Numbered from the stretch's first letter, positions 22,691 to 34,473 are shown. The stretch is 64,000 nt of DNA from Trema orientale (GCA_002914845.1 JXTC01000108.1:47570-111569); one strand, 5' to 3'. Notes: a model not told the origin generated them from the letters alone. Numbers and translations: made by a program.

Positions 22691-25400
22691 TTATTATTTT
22701 AGAGAGAACAAGTAAATCCAAATTTGTCCAATATAGAAACAGAAACTAAATTCTGTCTCTAAATATTTCCCATAATTCAAAGAAACTTAAAATACCCTAT
22801 GGCCTCCACTTCAAGTGTTTGGCCATTGCCCACAAATATGACTCTTTTAACATCATTTGGCATCTAACTCTATATACAATCTTGCATAGAAACACTTACG
22901 TGGGTAGTAGAATCAGAATCTACCTACTAAGTATCCTTAGGTACAAAGTTAATTAACTTCCAAACAAACATAGATGAGAAGCTTACTATTTTTAACATGC
23001 CAAGCTCTGTACTTAGCGCATTCCTTCTTCGAATGCCTGACCTTGCTACAAAAGAAATAACCTTGCTCATCTTGTTTCTTCTGCACCTTAAAAAATGGAG
23101 CTACTGCAACTTCCTTTCCCTTACCTCTCTTCCTCTTCTTTGCCTTAGAGGTAGTGGTCAAGTTAGCACTTTTAAGCTTTTCTGCTTCAATTTTCCCTTC
23201 CTCTGGAATACAAATAGATACTAACTTATTAATATTCCATTTGTCCTTCTGGGTGTTGTATATTGTCTTTAGGTCCTCATACTGAGTAGGATGAAAATGA
23301 AGTACCAAAGCCACAAACATGTCTTCCGACATTTCTAACTTGAGCTTTTTCAATTTATCAGCTAAATGAGACATTTGCATTATATACTCCCTTGTGTTTT
23401 TGTTGCCACTATGTCTTATTGAGATGAGCTTCCCTAAGATAGTAATCATCTCAACCTTTTGATTCTTAAGATAAATTTTCTCAAGAGTAGCAAGAAAAGC
23501 CTTAGCATTTTCTTCTTTTAGCAAAAAGCCGCTTATAATTTCCAGAATAGAATGCTTCATGATCATGACACTCATACGATTAGACTTTTTCCAAAGTTCA
23601 AAGTCTTTCTTATCATCATGAGAACTTTTTCCGTAAGAGCACTGATCCTTTATAAGTGACAGGTCAAAATCCATACAATCCAATACGATCATGACATTCT
23701 CTTTCTATGCCTTAAAATTTGTGTTGGTAAGCACGGGTATTGAACTCTGGTTGGCAAAAATATTAGCAGTAGAAACTGAACAGAGGACAGAATTAAAATA
23801 ATAAATTAAACATGCTCACAACTTTAAATGTCATATATATAGTATACAAAATAGCAGAAGATATGCAAACATGACATCAATCACATAATCACATAAAAGT
23901 GAGCTACCATCACAAGATACCTAGCGCAACGTCAATAAGCCTTCCTTTGGGCCGACTTATAAACTTGCAAGTGGTACTCTCAAGTGTAATAATCAAATAC
24001 TAACAATAAATCTTGCCAAACAATAAATTTTCGTCTCGGCTGATTTACTGTTCACGTGAAAACCGAACAACTGTCACATATTTATCATTACATGTGTGTT
24101 TGTTGTCGTGCCAAATAATCACTATCTTTTGGGCCGATAATCAACTGCATTAACAACAAAATCACAACATCTTTATATGTTAGAATAAATTAGATTATGC
24201 AATAGAGGCTGCTTTAGCAACATATTATTTTATCGAATCTATCTCAACATATAAGACAATTAGTGCAAAAAAAATTATCCAAAATGCCCAAGCCATCAAG
24301 ATTTTCTTAAAATACAAAACTTAGTTATTTGAGTTCATGCACTTTATTAGCTCTTAATACTAAATAGAGTTTTCAATGGATAAAGTGTAGGTCGTTACTA
24401 AAATAGGTTGAGGCATATTAACTTAAATATTGGTCAAGTTTCGGGTTGGTTTCCCTTGAATTTAGTCAAAAACGACAAAATTATACCCAAAACATTGAAC
24501 CAGAAAACTTATTTAGGTCAAAAATTGACCTAATTGCTTAACGGGTCAGCGCCACTGGAAAAATATGGTCTCAACTCGATACCTAGTGCTATAGTGCCAA
24601 AAAAGCGGCTCTGTAGCGCCAAGACAATCCGCCAGCTGGCCCTGTGGTACCAACACTATCTGAAAGCTAGTGTTGCAGAACCAACACAGTTTCTGAGAAA
24701 ATTTTGCCAAATGCCAAATTGGAAATTTGAACCTAATAACCTCAAATCAATGATTCATAAGCCCTAATATATAATTATACGTTAATGACCCCAAAATCTA
24801 GAATTAACCCTCAGAGCATCATACAACTCAATATATCATGAAAAATCACAAATCATACATAATTAATCTAAAATCTAGAAAACTTAATAGGCGTAGATTA
24901 TTAAAAACTAGAGTCGTGCATGATTAACTTAATCTATTTAAGAAATCCCACTATAATACCACTTGTTAGACAACAATATGATTGCAATTAACCAAACACA
25001 ACCCTAGATCTATCATGTTAAACCGATAGGTCATTGTGATTGTTGAGTTTTACCAAAGTCCATGTCTATTCTAGATTAGGACTGAATATTGATTCTGAAG
25101 GTGGAAGCGTAAGATGAAAAGAGATGGCCTAAAGGTTAAGTTCTTCTATAACCTAAAGCCTAAAGCATACTCTGATGAAGTTCTCTGTTAGTGATGGTAG
25201 CTAGTAGAAAAAGCGTATGTAACTTTTAGGTATATGGACCATAACCCTAATAGAAACTCTATATACTGCCCTATTAAGTCTCCATCAAGCCCAACTGAGT
25301 AGATTAATAGGGTATCTATACCTAGTGAATATTCTGACTCAATCTAGTAAATTACTTAATCTAGTTTGCTTAAAAATAATATAGCCCAATACAATTGTTT
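22690..25400 (-). mobile_element. Partial Ty1/Copia fossil (gag-protease part, leader and LTR-like region)
   Basis: Minus strand. Gag (UBN2 type) lies at 22949-23692, including the NMSVMIMKHS-like core and a CCHC-type knuckle (CSKVRHSKKEC). Protease-like peptides follow towards 22690. Upstream comes a long leader and then, at 24945-24963, a degraded TGGTAT-type primer site abutting TGTTAGACAACAATATG, which looks like one edge of an LTR extending to about 25400. No second LTR or integrase/RT was seen, so the fossil is incomplete. Age cannot be estimated. Confidence 0.65.
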
Positions 25401-26361
25401 AAAATATGTGGCTCACTATTATTAAGAAATAGAATTTCTTAACAACCTCTATTATCAAAAAAAGTTGGTTCAATAATGGAATCAAAGGATTGGTAGAAAT
25501 CAAGTAATAGACACACACACAAAAAAAAAAAAAAAAATTAAAGTGATTCGGCCTTCGAACAAAGAATCCTACGTCCATTATGCTGCTGTTATTTCTTTGA
25601 GTGTTCTTGATATAATAATATCTAATCCTAACTACATCTTGCTTTCTCCTATTTATACACAAGAGTTGAGGTTTTTTAAAATTAAAAATTCATTATTTGT
25701 ACACTAGGTCAAATCCCTTTTGGTAGGTGAGATTTGACCCTAGATTATCCCAAAAATCTAGATGATATTTCTGAAAACGTAGAGGTCGCGCCTCAGTTCA
25801 CGCTATTTTACCGGCTCTGAATGAGCATAGGCTCAAGTAGTACGTAACAACCTCCATATCGTGCAAACGATTTTCCTCTATGTAACAATTATATAAATCC
25901 TAAGACAATAATTCACGCCTGGTTTTGATCCGTGTTTAGACTCTTCGCCGTTTGTCTTCTCAACTGTCCCAGTACCACATTTACCTCCCGTATTTATTTA
26001 ATACAACGAACTTTAGTCCTTGGACTCTGATAATGAGTCATGACTCATGACCCTATAGTCTTAAGATCTTTTTCGCAAGTCTCCCTCAGTGGGGCTCAAG
26101 AGACGGCGAAAACCCAGCACGCTTGACGCCCCTTTTTCATTGATTAATTGTCGTACATCTACTAACCAACCAGCTGCCTCTATGTTGGCACACTTATCTG
26201 TTGTATTCTTCCCCACTTACTACCTGTGTCCCTTTTTTTTCTCGCCTCAATTTCAGTACCGACTATATTACTCCAAAAAAAAAAAAGAAAAAAAAAATTC
26301 AGACAAAAGCTTAAAAACATAAAACCAGAGTAAAAGGAGCTGAAATAATTAGAAAGAAATA
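25401..26361. other. Spacer and upstream region of CRK1
   Basis: AT-rich DNA without a gene. The last 200 bases are the presumed CRK1 promoter and leader. A weak TATA-like ACTATATTA lies near 26261, followed by an A-rich tract up to the start codon. I saw none of the promoter block shared by the other three CRK units, so CRK1 is probably a more distant paralogue. Confidence 0.4.
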
Positions 26362-29300
26362 ATGCTAATAATTTCCGTAAAAAAACCCATTACCCTCTTG
26401 TTTCTTATCTCCTTGCTAATTATCTCGGTTGGGCTTAGCCTTGGAGCTAATCCTACTTACCTCTACCACAACTGCACAAACACCACCACTTTCGCTCCCA
26501 ACAGCATCTACCAATCCAATCTCAAAAGCCTCCTCTCCTCCCTCTCCTCCAATGCCACCACCGAATTCCACAACGCCACCACCGGCGAAGGCACCGCCTC
26601 CGCCGTCTACGGCCTCTTCCTCTGCCGAGGAGACGTCAACGCCACCGCGTGTCGCGACTGCGTGACGTTCGCCGTCAAAGACGTGGTCGAGAAGTGCCCC
26701 GTAGAGAAACAGACGATGATCTGGTACGACGAGTGCCAACTGCGCTACTCCAACCGCTCGTTCTTCGGCACCGTCGACGAGCGCCCGAGGGTCTCTCTGC
26801 TGAACACGGCCAACGTCACGGACCAAGAGCGGTTCAATCGGCTGGTCAACGTGACGACGAAGGAGGCGGCGGCTGAGGCGGCTATAGGCGAGCCGGGCGA
26901 TAAGAAGTTCGCCACGAGAGAAGTCAACTTCAATGGGTTTCAGAAGCTGTACACGCTTGTGCAGTGTACGCCGGACCTGTCCGCTGCCAATTGCAATAGA
27001 TGTCTAATTGACGCCATCGGACGTCTTCCCATATGCTGCGCCGGGAAGCTTGGGGGGAGAGTTTTGTTTCCTAGTTGTAATGTTAGGTACGAGGTCTACC
27101 CGTTTTACAATCGAAATGCGTCAACGCCGCCACCGGCCGCTGCTCCTCCGCCAGGTTCCACAGCGAGCTCTAAAGGTAAGCCCTTTTGAATTAAAGATTA
27201 ATTAGCAACAATACATCAGCTTATCTTAATTTTTGAAACTAATTTGTTAGTTGGTTTGTTAGTTTTACTGCAAGTACAAGTTTATGATGATAGGTCTTAT
27301 TAGTATTTGGTTCAATTAAAAGAATCTTTAATTCTGTGAGGAAAAAATTAAAAAATAAAAAAGAGTTAAGTATCATCACACCAGTAGAAATTCACATGTT
27401 AACTAGTGTAAGTTTCGAAATCGTGATAGTCTTTATGAATTCTAGGATAAGCATATCAACATCTGAATTAGGTTCAAAACTAATCTTTGTTCCAAAAAAA
27501 GTGAACTATAAAAAATCAGTGATAATAATAACCATTGATGAACTCGTGATAATAAAAAATTCCCCCGTCAATTTTTGTCATTTTGTGGGACGCATGGGTC
27601 AAGGTCCCCTGCCTTCTAGATAATGTAATTGCCCTTGCTTGTTCTGTAACATCAGTTATTTAAGAGGGGGCGGTAGACTTTTCAAAAAGACTAAGTTCTC
27701 TCATGGTCACAATTGCATAGTTTTTGAAAATCAAAAACCAAAATAAAAAAAAAAAAGTATTTTTGTTTTTATGTTTAAAAAAAAAACAAAAAATAAAAGC
27801 GTATCCTTGGACAATTATTTATTTGAACTTTCACTATCTAGTATATGTACGACGATTGATTCCTTTTTTTTATTACTATTTATAGTACATTGCTTATTAT
27901 TATTATTATTATTATTTATTCTTTTCTCCCCTGTTATAATTTATGTGGCGCGCCATGTTATTTTAGATGGATAGCTCCGTTCTTTCATGATTATAATTAC
28001 TCCTGAAGTACTGATTTGTATTACTGTTATTCCAGGGAAAAGCAAAATCTCATCCCGAACAATTGTGGCCATTGTTGTCCCAATTGCAGTCGCTGTGCTA
28101 ATTTTCATATTGGGGTTCTGTTACATAACCAAGAGATCAAAAACTAAGTACAGTTTTATTGGCCACAAAATCAAGAAGGGTAAAATAAGGATTTATCAAC
28201 ATGATTAATTAACATCAAAATCTAAATTATCGTTTTAGTCGTACTGTCTCCATTTTAATTCGCAACTTCTGGGACTTATATTCTTCGGCTGTGTAGCAAC
28301 AGGGGGTGAAGATATTACAACCATTGAGTCCTTGCAATTTGACTTTGCTACAATTGAAGCTGCCACAAACAAGTTCTCAGCTGATAATAAATTAGGTGAA
28401 GGAGGATTTGGTGAGGTTTACAAGGTATGATAAGATAGGTATCTGCAATATTTTTGCATATGTAGTACTTCATCATTGAATTATATATTGTTGTTCATAA
28501 GCTCTTAGTTTCAAAATAATCAATGAAATCTACTAGAAACTTAAAACGGTTTCTTTACTTAAATTTCAGGGCACGCTTCCGGATGGACAACTAGTAGCTG
28601 TGAAGAGGCTATCGAAAGGTTCTGGGCAAGGTGCAGAAGAATTTAAAAATGAAGTTATACTGTTAGCTAAGCTTCAACATAGAAATCTTGTGAGATTATT
28701 GGGATTTTGCTTGGAAGGAGAAGAAAAGTTGCTCGTTTATGAATTTGTTCCCAACAAAAGCCTTGACTATTTTCTATACGGTATGTCGATTTTAGGTATC
28801 CGCCTTTCTATGCATTAGCGAAACTATGAATTTATTTCAAATTTGACTTATCAAGGTTTATGTTTGAATTTAATCGTTAGTTTCAAGCAAAAACTTATTC
28901 TAAACAATCTGCAGACCCTGGAAAACAAGGTCAATTGGATTGGTCAATACGTTACAAGATAGTTGGAGGGATTGCTCGAGGAATACTATATCTTCACGAG
29001 GATTCTCAGCTTAAAATTATACATCGTGATCTTAAAGCTAGTAACATTTTGTTAGATACTGAAATGAACGCAAAGATTTCTGACTTTGGAATGGCAAGGA
29101 TTTTTGAGGTTGATCAAACTCGAGGAAATACAAGTAGAATTGTTGGTACCTAGTAAGTTCAATTAACTTCCCTAAATATATGAAATATGAAAAAGAAAGT
29201 AAACAAGGTAGAACTATGAAGCAGTTAGAAGATTATACATAAAAGTTAGCTGCAACCTCTTTTCTTTTACCGTAGTGTTTAATTATGTGTTATTATTTGC

Positions 29301-29878
29301 AGTGGCTACATGTCTCCAGAGTATGCAATGCACGGACAATTTTCTCAGAAATCTGACGTGTATAGTTTTGGCGTGTTAATCCTAGAGATTATCAGTGGCA
29401 AAAGGAACAGCAATTTCTATCAGTCTGACTATGCCGAGGACCTCTTGAGCTATGTGAGTGTGACAATTACAATTCTATTTAGATACTCGAACTCAAGTAA
29501 AGGAAGCTGGCCGGCCTCATATAATTACAATTCATATGATTGATTTTGCAGGCTTGGAAACTTTGGAAGGAGGGTACTCCCCTGAAATTGTTGGATCCAA
29601 CACTAACGCAATCTTATTCAGAAAATGAAGTTATCAGATGTATCCATATTGGCTTACTATGTGTTCAAAAAGATCCAGAAGACAGGCCAACAATGAAAAC
29701 AATAGTTCTCATGTTTAACAGTTACTCGGTCACACTACCAGTACCTCAACAACCAGCATTTTACAATAGAACAGAAGCAGACATGCCATCAATGGGACTA
29801 AAGTTCGATCAATCGACAAGCGTTGGATTTCCAGTTTCTATAAATGAAGCATCAATATCTGAATTATATCCTCGTTAA
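26362..29878 (+). CDS. CRK1: cysteine-rich receptor-like protein kinase (DUF26 RLK), intact
   Basis: Seven exons fit canonical GT-AG sites: 26362-27175, 28036-28179, 28303-28424, 28570-28780, 28915-29152, 29303-29453 and 29552-29878. The total is 2007 nt, giving 668 aa with no internal stop. Visible parts are a signal peptide (about 1-29), two DUF26/Gnk2 domains with C-X8-C-X2-C motifs (C88-C97-C100 and C202-C211-C214), many N-glycosylation sites, a Pro/Ala-rich linker (255-267), a membrane span (about 280-302) and a kinase domain with P-loop GEGGFG (351-356), Lys372, HRD 467-469 and DFG 487-489. It ends ISELYPR. All catalytic residues are present (RD kinase), so an active Ser/Thr kinase at the plasma membrane is expected; CRKs act in immune, stress and redox signalling. 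The ligand is unknown. Exon lengths 122-211-238-151 are typical CRK. Intron 1 (860 bp) holds a TTA microsatellite near 27894. Confidence 0.96.
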
Positions 29879-30039
29879 TTAGCATATATTAGACTAGATG
29901 TGCGCGAGTTTAATTATCTGTTTTGGTTTCTAAATATGTAATTAAGTTCCTTAGTGTGAAAGGTCATGGTTCCAAATAACAGAGGGTCAGACTTCTAAAA
30001 CCTTCAAACAACTGTTGTTTCATGGTTTCAAGTCTTATC

Positions 30040-30045
30040 AATAAA
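30040..30045 (+). terminator. Likely polyadenylation signal of CRK1
   Basis: AATAAA lies 162 bases after the CRK1 stop codon, at a usual 3' UTR distance. The site is inferred, with no transcript evidence. Confidence 0.5.
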
Positions 30046-30115
30046 ATTTCAAAGCAGTAAACTCATTTCTAGGTGTATATTTTAAAGTTTATTTGTGAAT
30101 GCCCCGAGAAATATT

Positions 30116-30237
30116 GGATAAATGAAGTGAATGTTGTGCCAATCTTCATTTATCAATCAGCTACGCTCAAAGAACTGGATAAATGAAGTGAATGTTGTGC
30201 CAATCTTCATTTATCAATCAGCTACGCTCAAAGAACT
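30116..30237 (+). repeat. Perfect tandem duplication, 2 x 61 bp
   Basis: The 61-base unit starting GGATAAATGAAGTGAATG and ending AAGAACT occurs twice back to back (30116-30176 and 30177-30237) with no visible difference after the first base. It lies just beyond the likely CRK1 3' UTR. Perfect identity points to a recent event or an assembly artefact. Confidence 0.9.
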
Positions 30238-30289
30238 GTACTGAGTTTACTTTTACAACCTCAATATTTATAAAATTGTTTCATAAATA

Positions 30290-30640
30290 TTTTAACCCTG
30301 TTATACTGCGCTTTGCGTGAGTAAATATTACTATTGCAAGGATATATTAAGACTAATTTATATTTAGGTTCAATGTATTATAACATTAAAAAATATATTT
30401 ATTAAAATAAGGATAATAATCAATTTATTTTTAGCACAATTATTTGTTTGATGAACTAAATTTAACATAAAGTATCATTAAAATTAATTTAAATATAATA
30501 TTATATAATAAATATATAAATGTCAACTCATCATAACGTGAAAAAATAATAGTAAGACTAATCATATTATGAAAAATAAGAGTTAAATTAGGAATAGAAC
30601 ACTGATAAAAGAAGTTATCACATTTTTTTTATTATCTTTG
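30290..30640 (+). repeat. Diverged duplicated block, copy 1 (copy 2 at about 32110-32765)
   Basis: Shared landmarks in the same order: a CGCGTTTTGC/GCGCTTTGCG stretch, GCAA(A/G)GATATATTAA, TCAATGTATTATAACAT, AAGGATAATA, AAAGTATCATTAAAATTAA, GACTAATCATA, then TTATCACAT before a T run. Copy 2 contains the foldback MITE 32562-32733; copy 1 does not. No coding capacity. Confidence 0.7.
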
Positions 30641-31417
30641 TTTCAGGCTTAACATAAATATATACGAGTAACTTAATAAGATATCTGTAGTAAACTCTCT
30701 GTTTTTTTTTTTTTTTCCAAATTTACTCGAATACCAACGTAGACACTCGACTACCATTATGATATCCCAATATTACAAATAATTTAACCATATCTTGAGT
30801 TACCTAATAAAATACCTGTAATAAACTCAATTTTTTTTCTAAGAGAATGAAGAAGCAACTAAAGAAAAAAATTATTTTTAAAAGGTCTTAGGAGAAAAGT
30901 TAAATTTAATCCTATTATATAATAGTTTATTTAAAAGAAAGAAAATAAAAAAAGGCAAAAGAATCGAGTTGGGGGGGGGGGGGGGGGGCCTGGAGACAAA
31001 GCAAAAATAAACGGTAATTGAAATTAAAAAAAAAAAGCAAAAACAAATATGTAAAGTTAAAGAAAAAGTACGCCGTAAATTAATGTACTATAACTTTAGC
31101 GTTATTTTGTTCTAATTTGTTATATTAATAGTCCCTCCCAACTTAATATGTACTAATTAGCGATGGAAAAAGTATATAGTATATGATGACTTCATATATA
31201 TGGGGAGATTTGGCTCATGTTTATTCAAGAGAAGCTTTTCGTTTTCTTTATAGATCAATATATTCATGCTTGAATTTAATAGAAAATCAAAATTTTACCT
31301 GACATGTAGTCAATGCAGGTAAGGCACACGTAGGGCCACTCGGCCAGGCCGTAGTTTTAAAATCAAGACCGTATTTTTCAAAAGTCATGATCTTGCATGC
31401 ATTGTATATATAAAATT
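30641..31417. other. AT-rich spacer with an 18-G homopolymer
   Basis: No gene seen. It contains two related stretches (TACCTAATAAAATACCTGTA-like, near 30675 and 30803) and an uninterrupted run of 18 G at 30971-30988, very unusual in this AT-rich setting. Confidence 0.6.
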
Positions 31418-32093
31418 GGGTAATTATCATTAAAATACCCATCTGTTTTGAAAAAATGTGAAATTTTTTTTGTTTTTTTAGAAATTCAAAATAAGTACTT
31501 TCTATTTAATGAAAATTATCACTAAAATGCATCTGTTTTGAAAAAGTGTGAAAAAAAAACCCTTATATTGTTAAAAATTCAAAATAAATACCTTCTACTT
31601 AAATTATCATATTATTTGCTACTTTTGACCACTCAAAGGTTTCAAAAAAATTAGTAAAATTAATATTTTACTTATATTATATTACTTTAAGAAAGACACC
31701 ATATTTGAAAATAAAGGGAGAGAAAATACACATAGTCTAAAACCTCTTAAAAAAAATCTTATATCCATTGTTGTGGTACAAATCTAGAAAAAAAATCTAA
31801 AATTTTTGAAAATTTCTCAAATAGAAAGTATTTATCTTGAATTTTTAATAATATAAGAGTTTTTTTCACACTTTTTTAAAACAGAGGGTATTTTAGCGAT
31901 AATTTTCGTTAAATAGAAGGTACTTATTTTGTATTTCCAAAAATACAAGATTTTTTATTCACATTTGTTCAAAACATAGGGTATTTTAATGATAATTTTC
32001 GTTAAATAGAAGATATTTATTTTGAATTTTAAAAAACGTAAGTTTTTTTTTCACATTTTTTCACTATAGAAGGTATTTTAGTGATAATTTTCG
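31418..32093. mobile_element. Foldback DNA element (Mutator-like by TSD) with repeated arms
   Basis: A 676-bp element is flanked by perfect 9-bp repeats TATAAAATT (31409-31417 and 32094-32102). It starts GGGTAATTATCATTAAAATA, and its other end read inward starts CGAAAATTATCACTAAAATA. Each arm is built of about 95-bp sub-repeats made of TTATCA(T/C)TAAAATACC, TGTTTTGAAAAA, GTGAAAAAAAA and TTCAAAATAAGTA: two copies in the left arm and three inverted in the right. There is no coding capacity. The 9-bp TSD and the repeated foldback arms suggest a Mutator-derived foldback element. Confidence 0.8.
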
Positions 32094-32561
32094 TATAAAA
32101 TTTAAAAGCCAAATCATATACTAAACGTGCTATATCTAATTTACCGCGTTTTGCACAAATTATATTAAAACTGCAAAGATATATTAAACCTAATTTATAA
32201 TTAAATTCAATGTATTATAACATCAAATCATGTATTTATCTTTATATTCAAAAAATAAATGCATTAAGATAAGGATAATAGTCAAGTTATTCTTATGATA
32301 TGAATATAACACAACTATTTGTTCGATAAATTAAATTTAATATAAAGTATCATTAAAATTAAAATAAATATAACATTATATAATACATATATTTGTTCGA
32401 TGAACTAAATAATATTAAATAAGATATAATCTATTTATATATATATTACGACTAATCATAGCATGAAAACATAATAATAGGACTAATTATATAATAAAAA
32501 AATAAAAATTAAATTAGTAATTTTTAAAAACTTTTAAAAATAGAATACTAATTAAAAAATT

Positions 32562-32733
32562 GGGGAGAGCTACAGTAGGGGCGCCCCTACGTAGGGCCAC
32601 CCTTTATACACCGTTTGATGGGAATCTGTGGGGAATAACGGGAATCTGTGGGGAATCTGTTTGTACACAGATTCTCATCAAACGGTGTATAGACAGGGCC
32701 CTACGCAGGGACGCCCCTATTGTAGACGCGCCC
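32562..32733. mobile_element. Hairpin MITE family, copy 1 (172 bp, 9-bp TSD)
   Basis: Flanked by TAAAAAATT at 32553-32561 and 32734-32742. Long terminal inverted repeats begin GGGGAGAGCTACAGTAGGGG on the left and GGGCGCGTCTACAATAGGGG on the right read inward. Complementarity continues into the core (TACACCGTTTGATGGGAATC against its complement), so nearly the whole element can fold into one hairpin. The 9-bp TSD suggests Mutator-type mobilisation. A paralogous segment without the insertion exists near 30620, supporting these ends. Confidence 0.88.
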
Positions 32734-32840
32734 TAAAAAATTTATCACATCTTTTTTACTTTTTCTTTACTTCACTTCATGCTTTATATATATATATATA
32801 TGGATTTTCCGCTAAAAGAATTAACTTGAAAATTAAAGTG

Positions 32841-33188
32841 CCTATTTGGTTCACCAATTCCATTTCATTGGAATGGAAAATCCATTTGAATGGGTGTTTG
32901 TTTCAACAACTCCAATTTTTCCATTTAAATGATCTTTTAGAATGTGTGTTTGTTTCAACAGTTTTTCGATTCAAATGGTCTATCAGAAAAATCACTATTG
33001 GAATGATTTTTTGTGTCTTGGATGAGAATGGAGGGGAGGAGGTATTTTTGATTGGTCCATTCCAATGTTCCCATTCGAATTATAACATATTCCACTATTT
33101 TTTCCATTCAAATATCTCTCATTTCAATTATAATACAGTCTATAATTTTCATTCAAATACACTTATTCAAATAGGTGAACCAAATAGG
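32841..33188. mobile_element. Candidate MITE with CCTATTTGGTTCACC termini
   Basis: The left end CCTATTTGGTTCACC is matched by GGTGAACCAAATAGG at 33174-33188. The inside is full of CATTC/GAATG motifs in both orientations. A 48-base stretch beginning AAAAGTATTTGATAGATC follows at about 33190 and recurs at about 33273, after a second terminus-like GCGAACCAAACAGAGCC. The right side therefore seems to have been duplicated. The termini recall hAT-type MITEs, but no TSD is clear. Confidence 0.5.
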
Positions 33189-33494
33189 ATCAAAAGTATT
33201 TGATAGATCTTAGCAATATGTTTCTAAGATTTTGGATAACCATTCAAATAAGCGAAGCGAACCAAACAGAGCCAAAAGTATTTGATAGATCCTAGCAATA
33301 TGTTTCTAAGATTTTGGATAAAGTCTACAGATATTTTATAGCAACAAAAGTCCAAAGACATTTAAAGCTGTCGACACGGTCTAAACCAAACCTCACTGAA
33401 GGCATTCAATAACGGAACTCTCAAAAGTCCTGTCAGTTGCCTTTTGGAAAGGGTACGGAACTGCTTCTGTCACTTTCACGTGTTGGGGCACATA

Positions 33495-33640
33495 TTTAAG
33501 GTCTCCGAAATTGACTTCGATTGTTTTATATCCATTCTTCCTGAAACAATAGAAAGGCGACACCAACGACACAATCTTGTCTCTACACTTGTTGCACATT
33601 CATTACATTAGAAAATTCAGAGCAAGAAGTTAAAAAAATA
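33495..33640 (+). promoter_or_regulatory. Shared CRK promoter block, unit of CRK2
   Basis: The stretch from TCTCCGAAATTGACTTCG through AGGCGACACCAACGAC to CATTACATTAGAAAATTCAG is closely matched upstream of CRK3 (54050-54190) and before CRK4 (58300-58450). It includes a W-box core TTGACT at 33511-33516, kept in the CRK3 copy. WRKY binding is an inference from the motif. The block lies about 0.9-1.0 kb from the start codon. Confidence 0.6.
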
Positions 33641-33694
33641 AATAAATAAATAAATATTACCTAGTGTATTTTCCTAGGTGTAACGATCCCAAAC

Positions 33695-34075
33695 GTACAG
33701 GGTTTGTGCCACTAAATCCTAAATTTTTTAAATTGTAATTATTTGGTCACTAAATTAAATAAATATCAAAAAAAATTTCTAAATTAACAAACTACTGATA
33801 ATAAGATCTTTTCTGGTTAAAATTAAGGATATCAAATCTTAAAAACTTGTTTACGTATCTAAAAGAAGAAATTTGTATCTAAAAGAAGAAATTTGTTTTC
33901 TAATTGCACATTACACACTTTTTTTTTCGTCCATATTTTCTTTTCGTCCAATTTTTAACAGTATTAACAGTTTTGGATAAAAAATAAATATTATTGTCAC
34001 TAATTGCTTAATACATAGACTTTTTTTTATATTTATTTAATTCGGGAATCATTAGTACCACAAACCGTAACATAA
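33695..34075. mobile_element. Candidate MITE in the CRK2 upstream region
   Basis: The left part GGGTTTGTGCCACTAAATCC pairs imperfectly with the right part near 34040-34065, which read inward is GGTTTGTGGTACTAATGATTCCC. Both are followed by AATTAAATAAATAT and an A run. It interrupts the CRK promoter similarity that resumes at the GCAGCAAAATATAAGC stretch. Ends and TSD are not certain. A 20-base direct duplication lies inside near 33857-33896. Confidence 0.45.
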
Positions 34076-34323
34076 ATGCAGCAAAATATAAGCCTTTATT
34101 GATAAAAAGCAATTCTATTTTTTCTTTTTTACAAAAAAAAAAAAAAAAACAAAGTTAGCTCAAAAGATTCAATAAAGCTAATCAATAATGTACTTCCTTC
34201 GGCTGTAGGGGGGACAAAACTAACAAGCTCACTTTTAGTTCAATTATTTCTCTTCCATATTTAAAAAAAGAAAATTATTTCTCTTCCAGCTCCGATTTAT
34301 CAGAATTAAAGACCCAAAAAAAA

Positions 34324-34473
34324 GGCGCGTCTACTGTAGGGGCGTCCTTACGTAAGGCCCTGTTTATACACCGTTTGATGGGAATCTGTGTATAAACAGA
34401 TTCCCCACAGATTCCCATCAAACGGTGTATAAACAGCGGCCTTACGTAGGGGCACCCTTACTATAGCCGCCTC
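34324..34473. mobile_element. Hairpin MITE family, copy 2 (150 bp), next to the CRK2 start codon
   Basis: Same family as 32562-32733: GGCGCGTCTACTGTAGGGG on the left, its complement near 34455-34473, and a core hairpin around TTTATACACCGTTTGATGGG. It sits in an A run, so the TSD (probably CAAAAAAAA) is not decisive. It ends 35 bases before the CRK2 ATG and so would lie in the 5' UTR or core promoter. Confidence 0.85.

Noticed and set aside
26416-26826. Long open frame on the minus strand inside CRK1 exon 1, and similar out-of-frame frames in exon 1 of CRK1 and CRK3 (for example 55121-55735)
   Set aside because: They overlap the well-supported DUF26 exon, have low-complexity Gly/Val or Arg/His-rich translations, and are explained by the high GC content, which removes stop codons.
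31390-32100. CRISPR-like array from regularly spaced repeats
   Set aside because: The repeats are diverged, AT-rich and arranged as inverted arms of a foldback element with a TSD. The genome is a plant nuclear genome.
32628-33203. 191-residue open frame
   Set aside because: It runs through the hairpin MITE and the neighbouring candidate MITE. It has no recognisable domain and is rich in Phe/Asn/Ser from repeated CATTC motifs.
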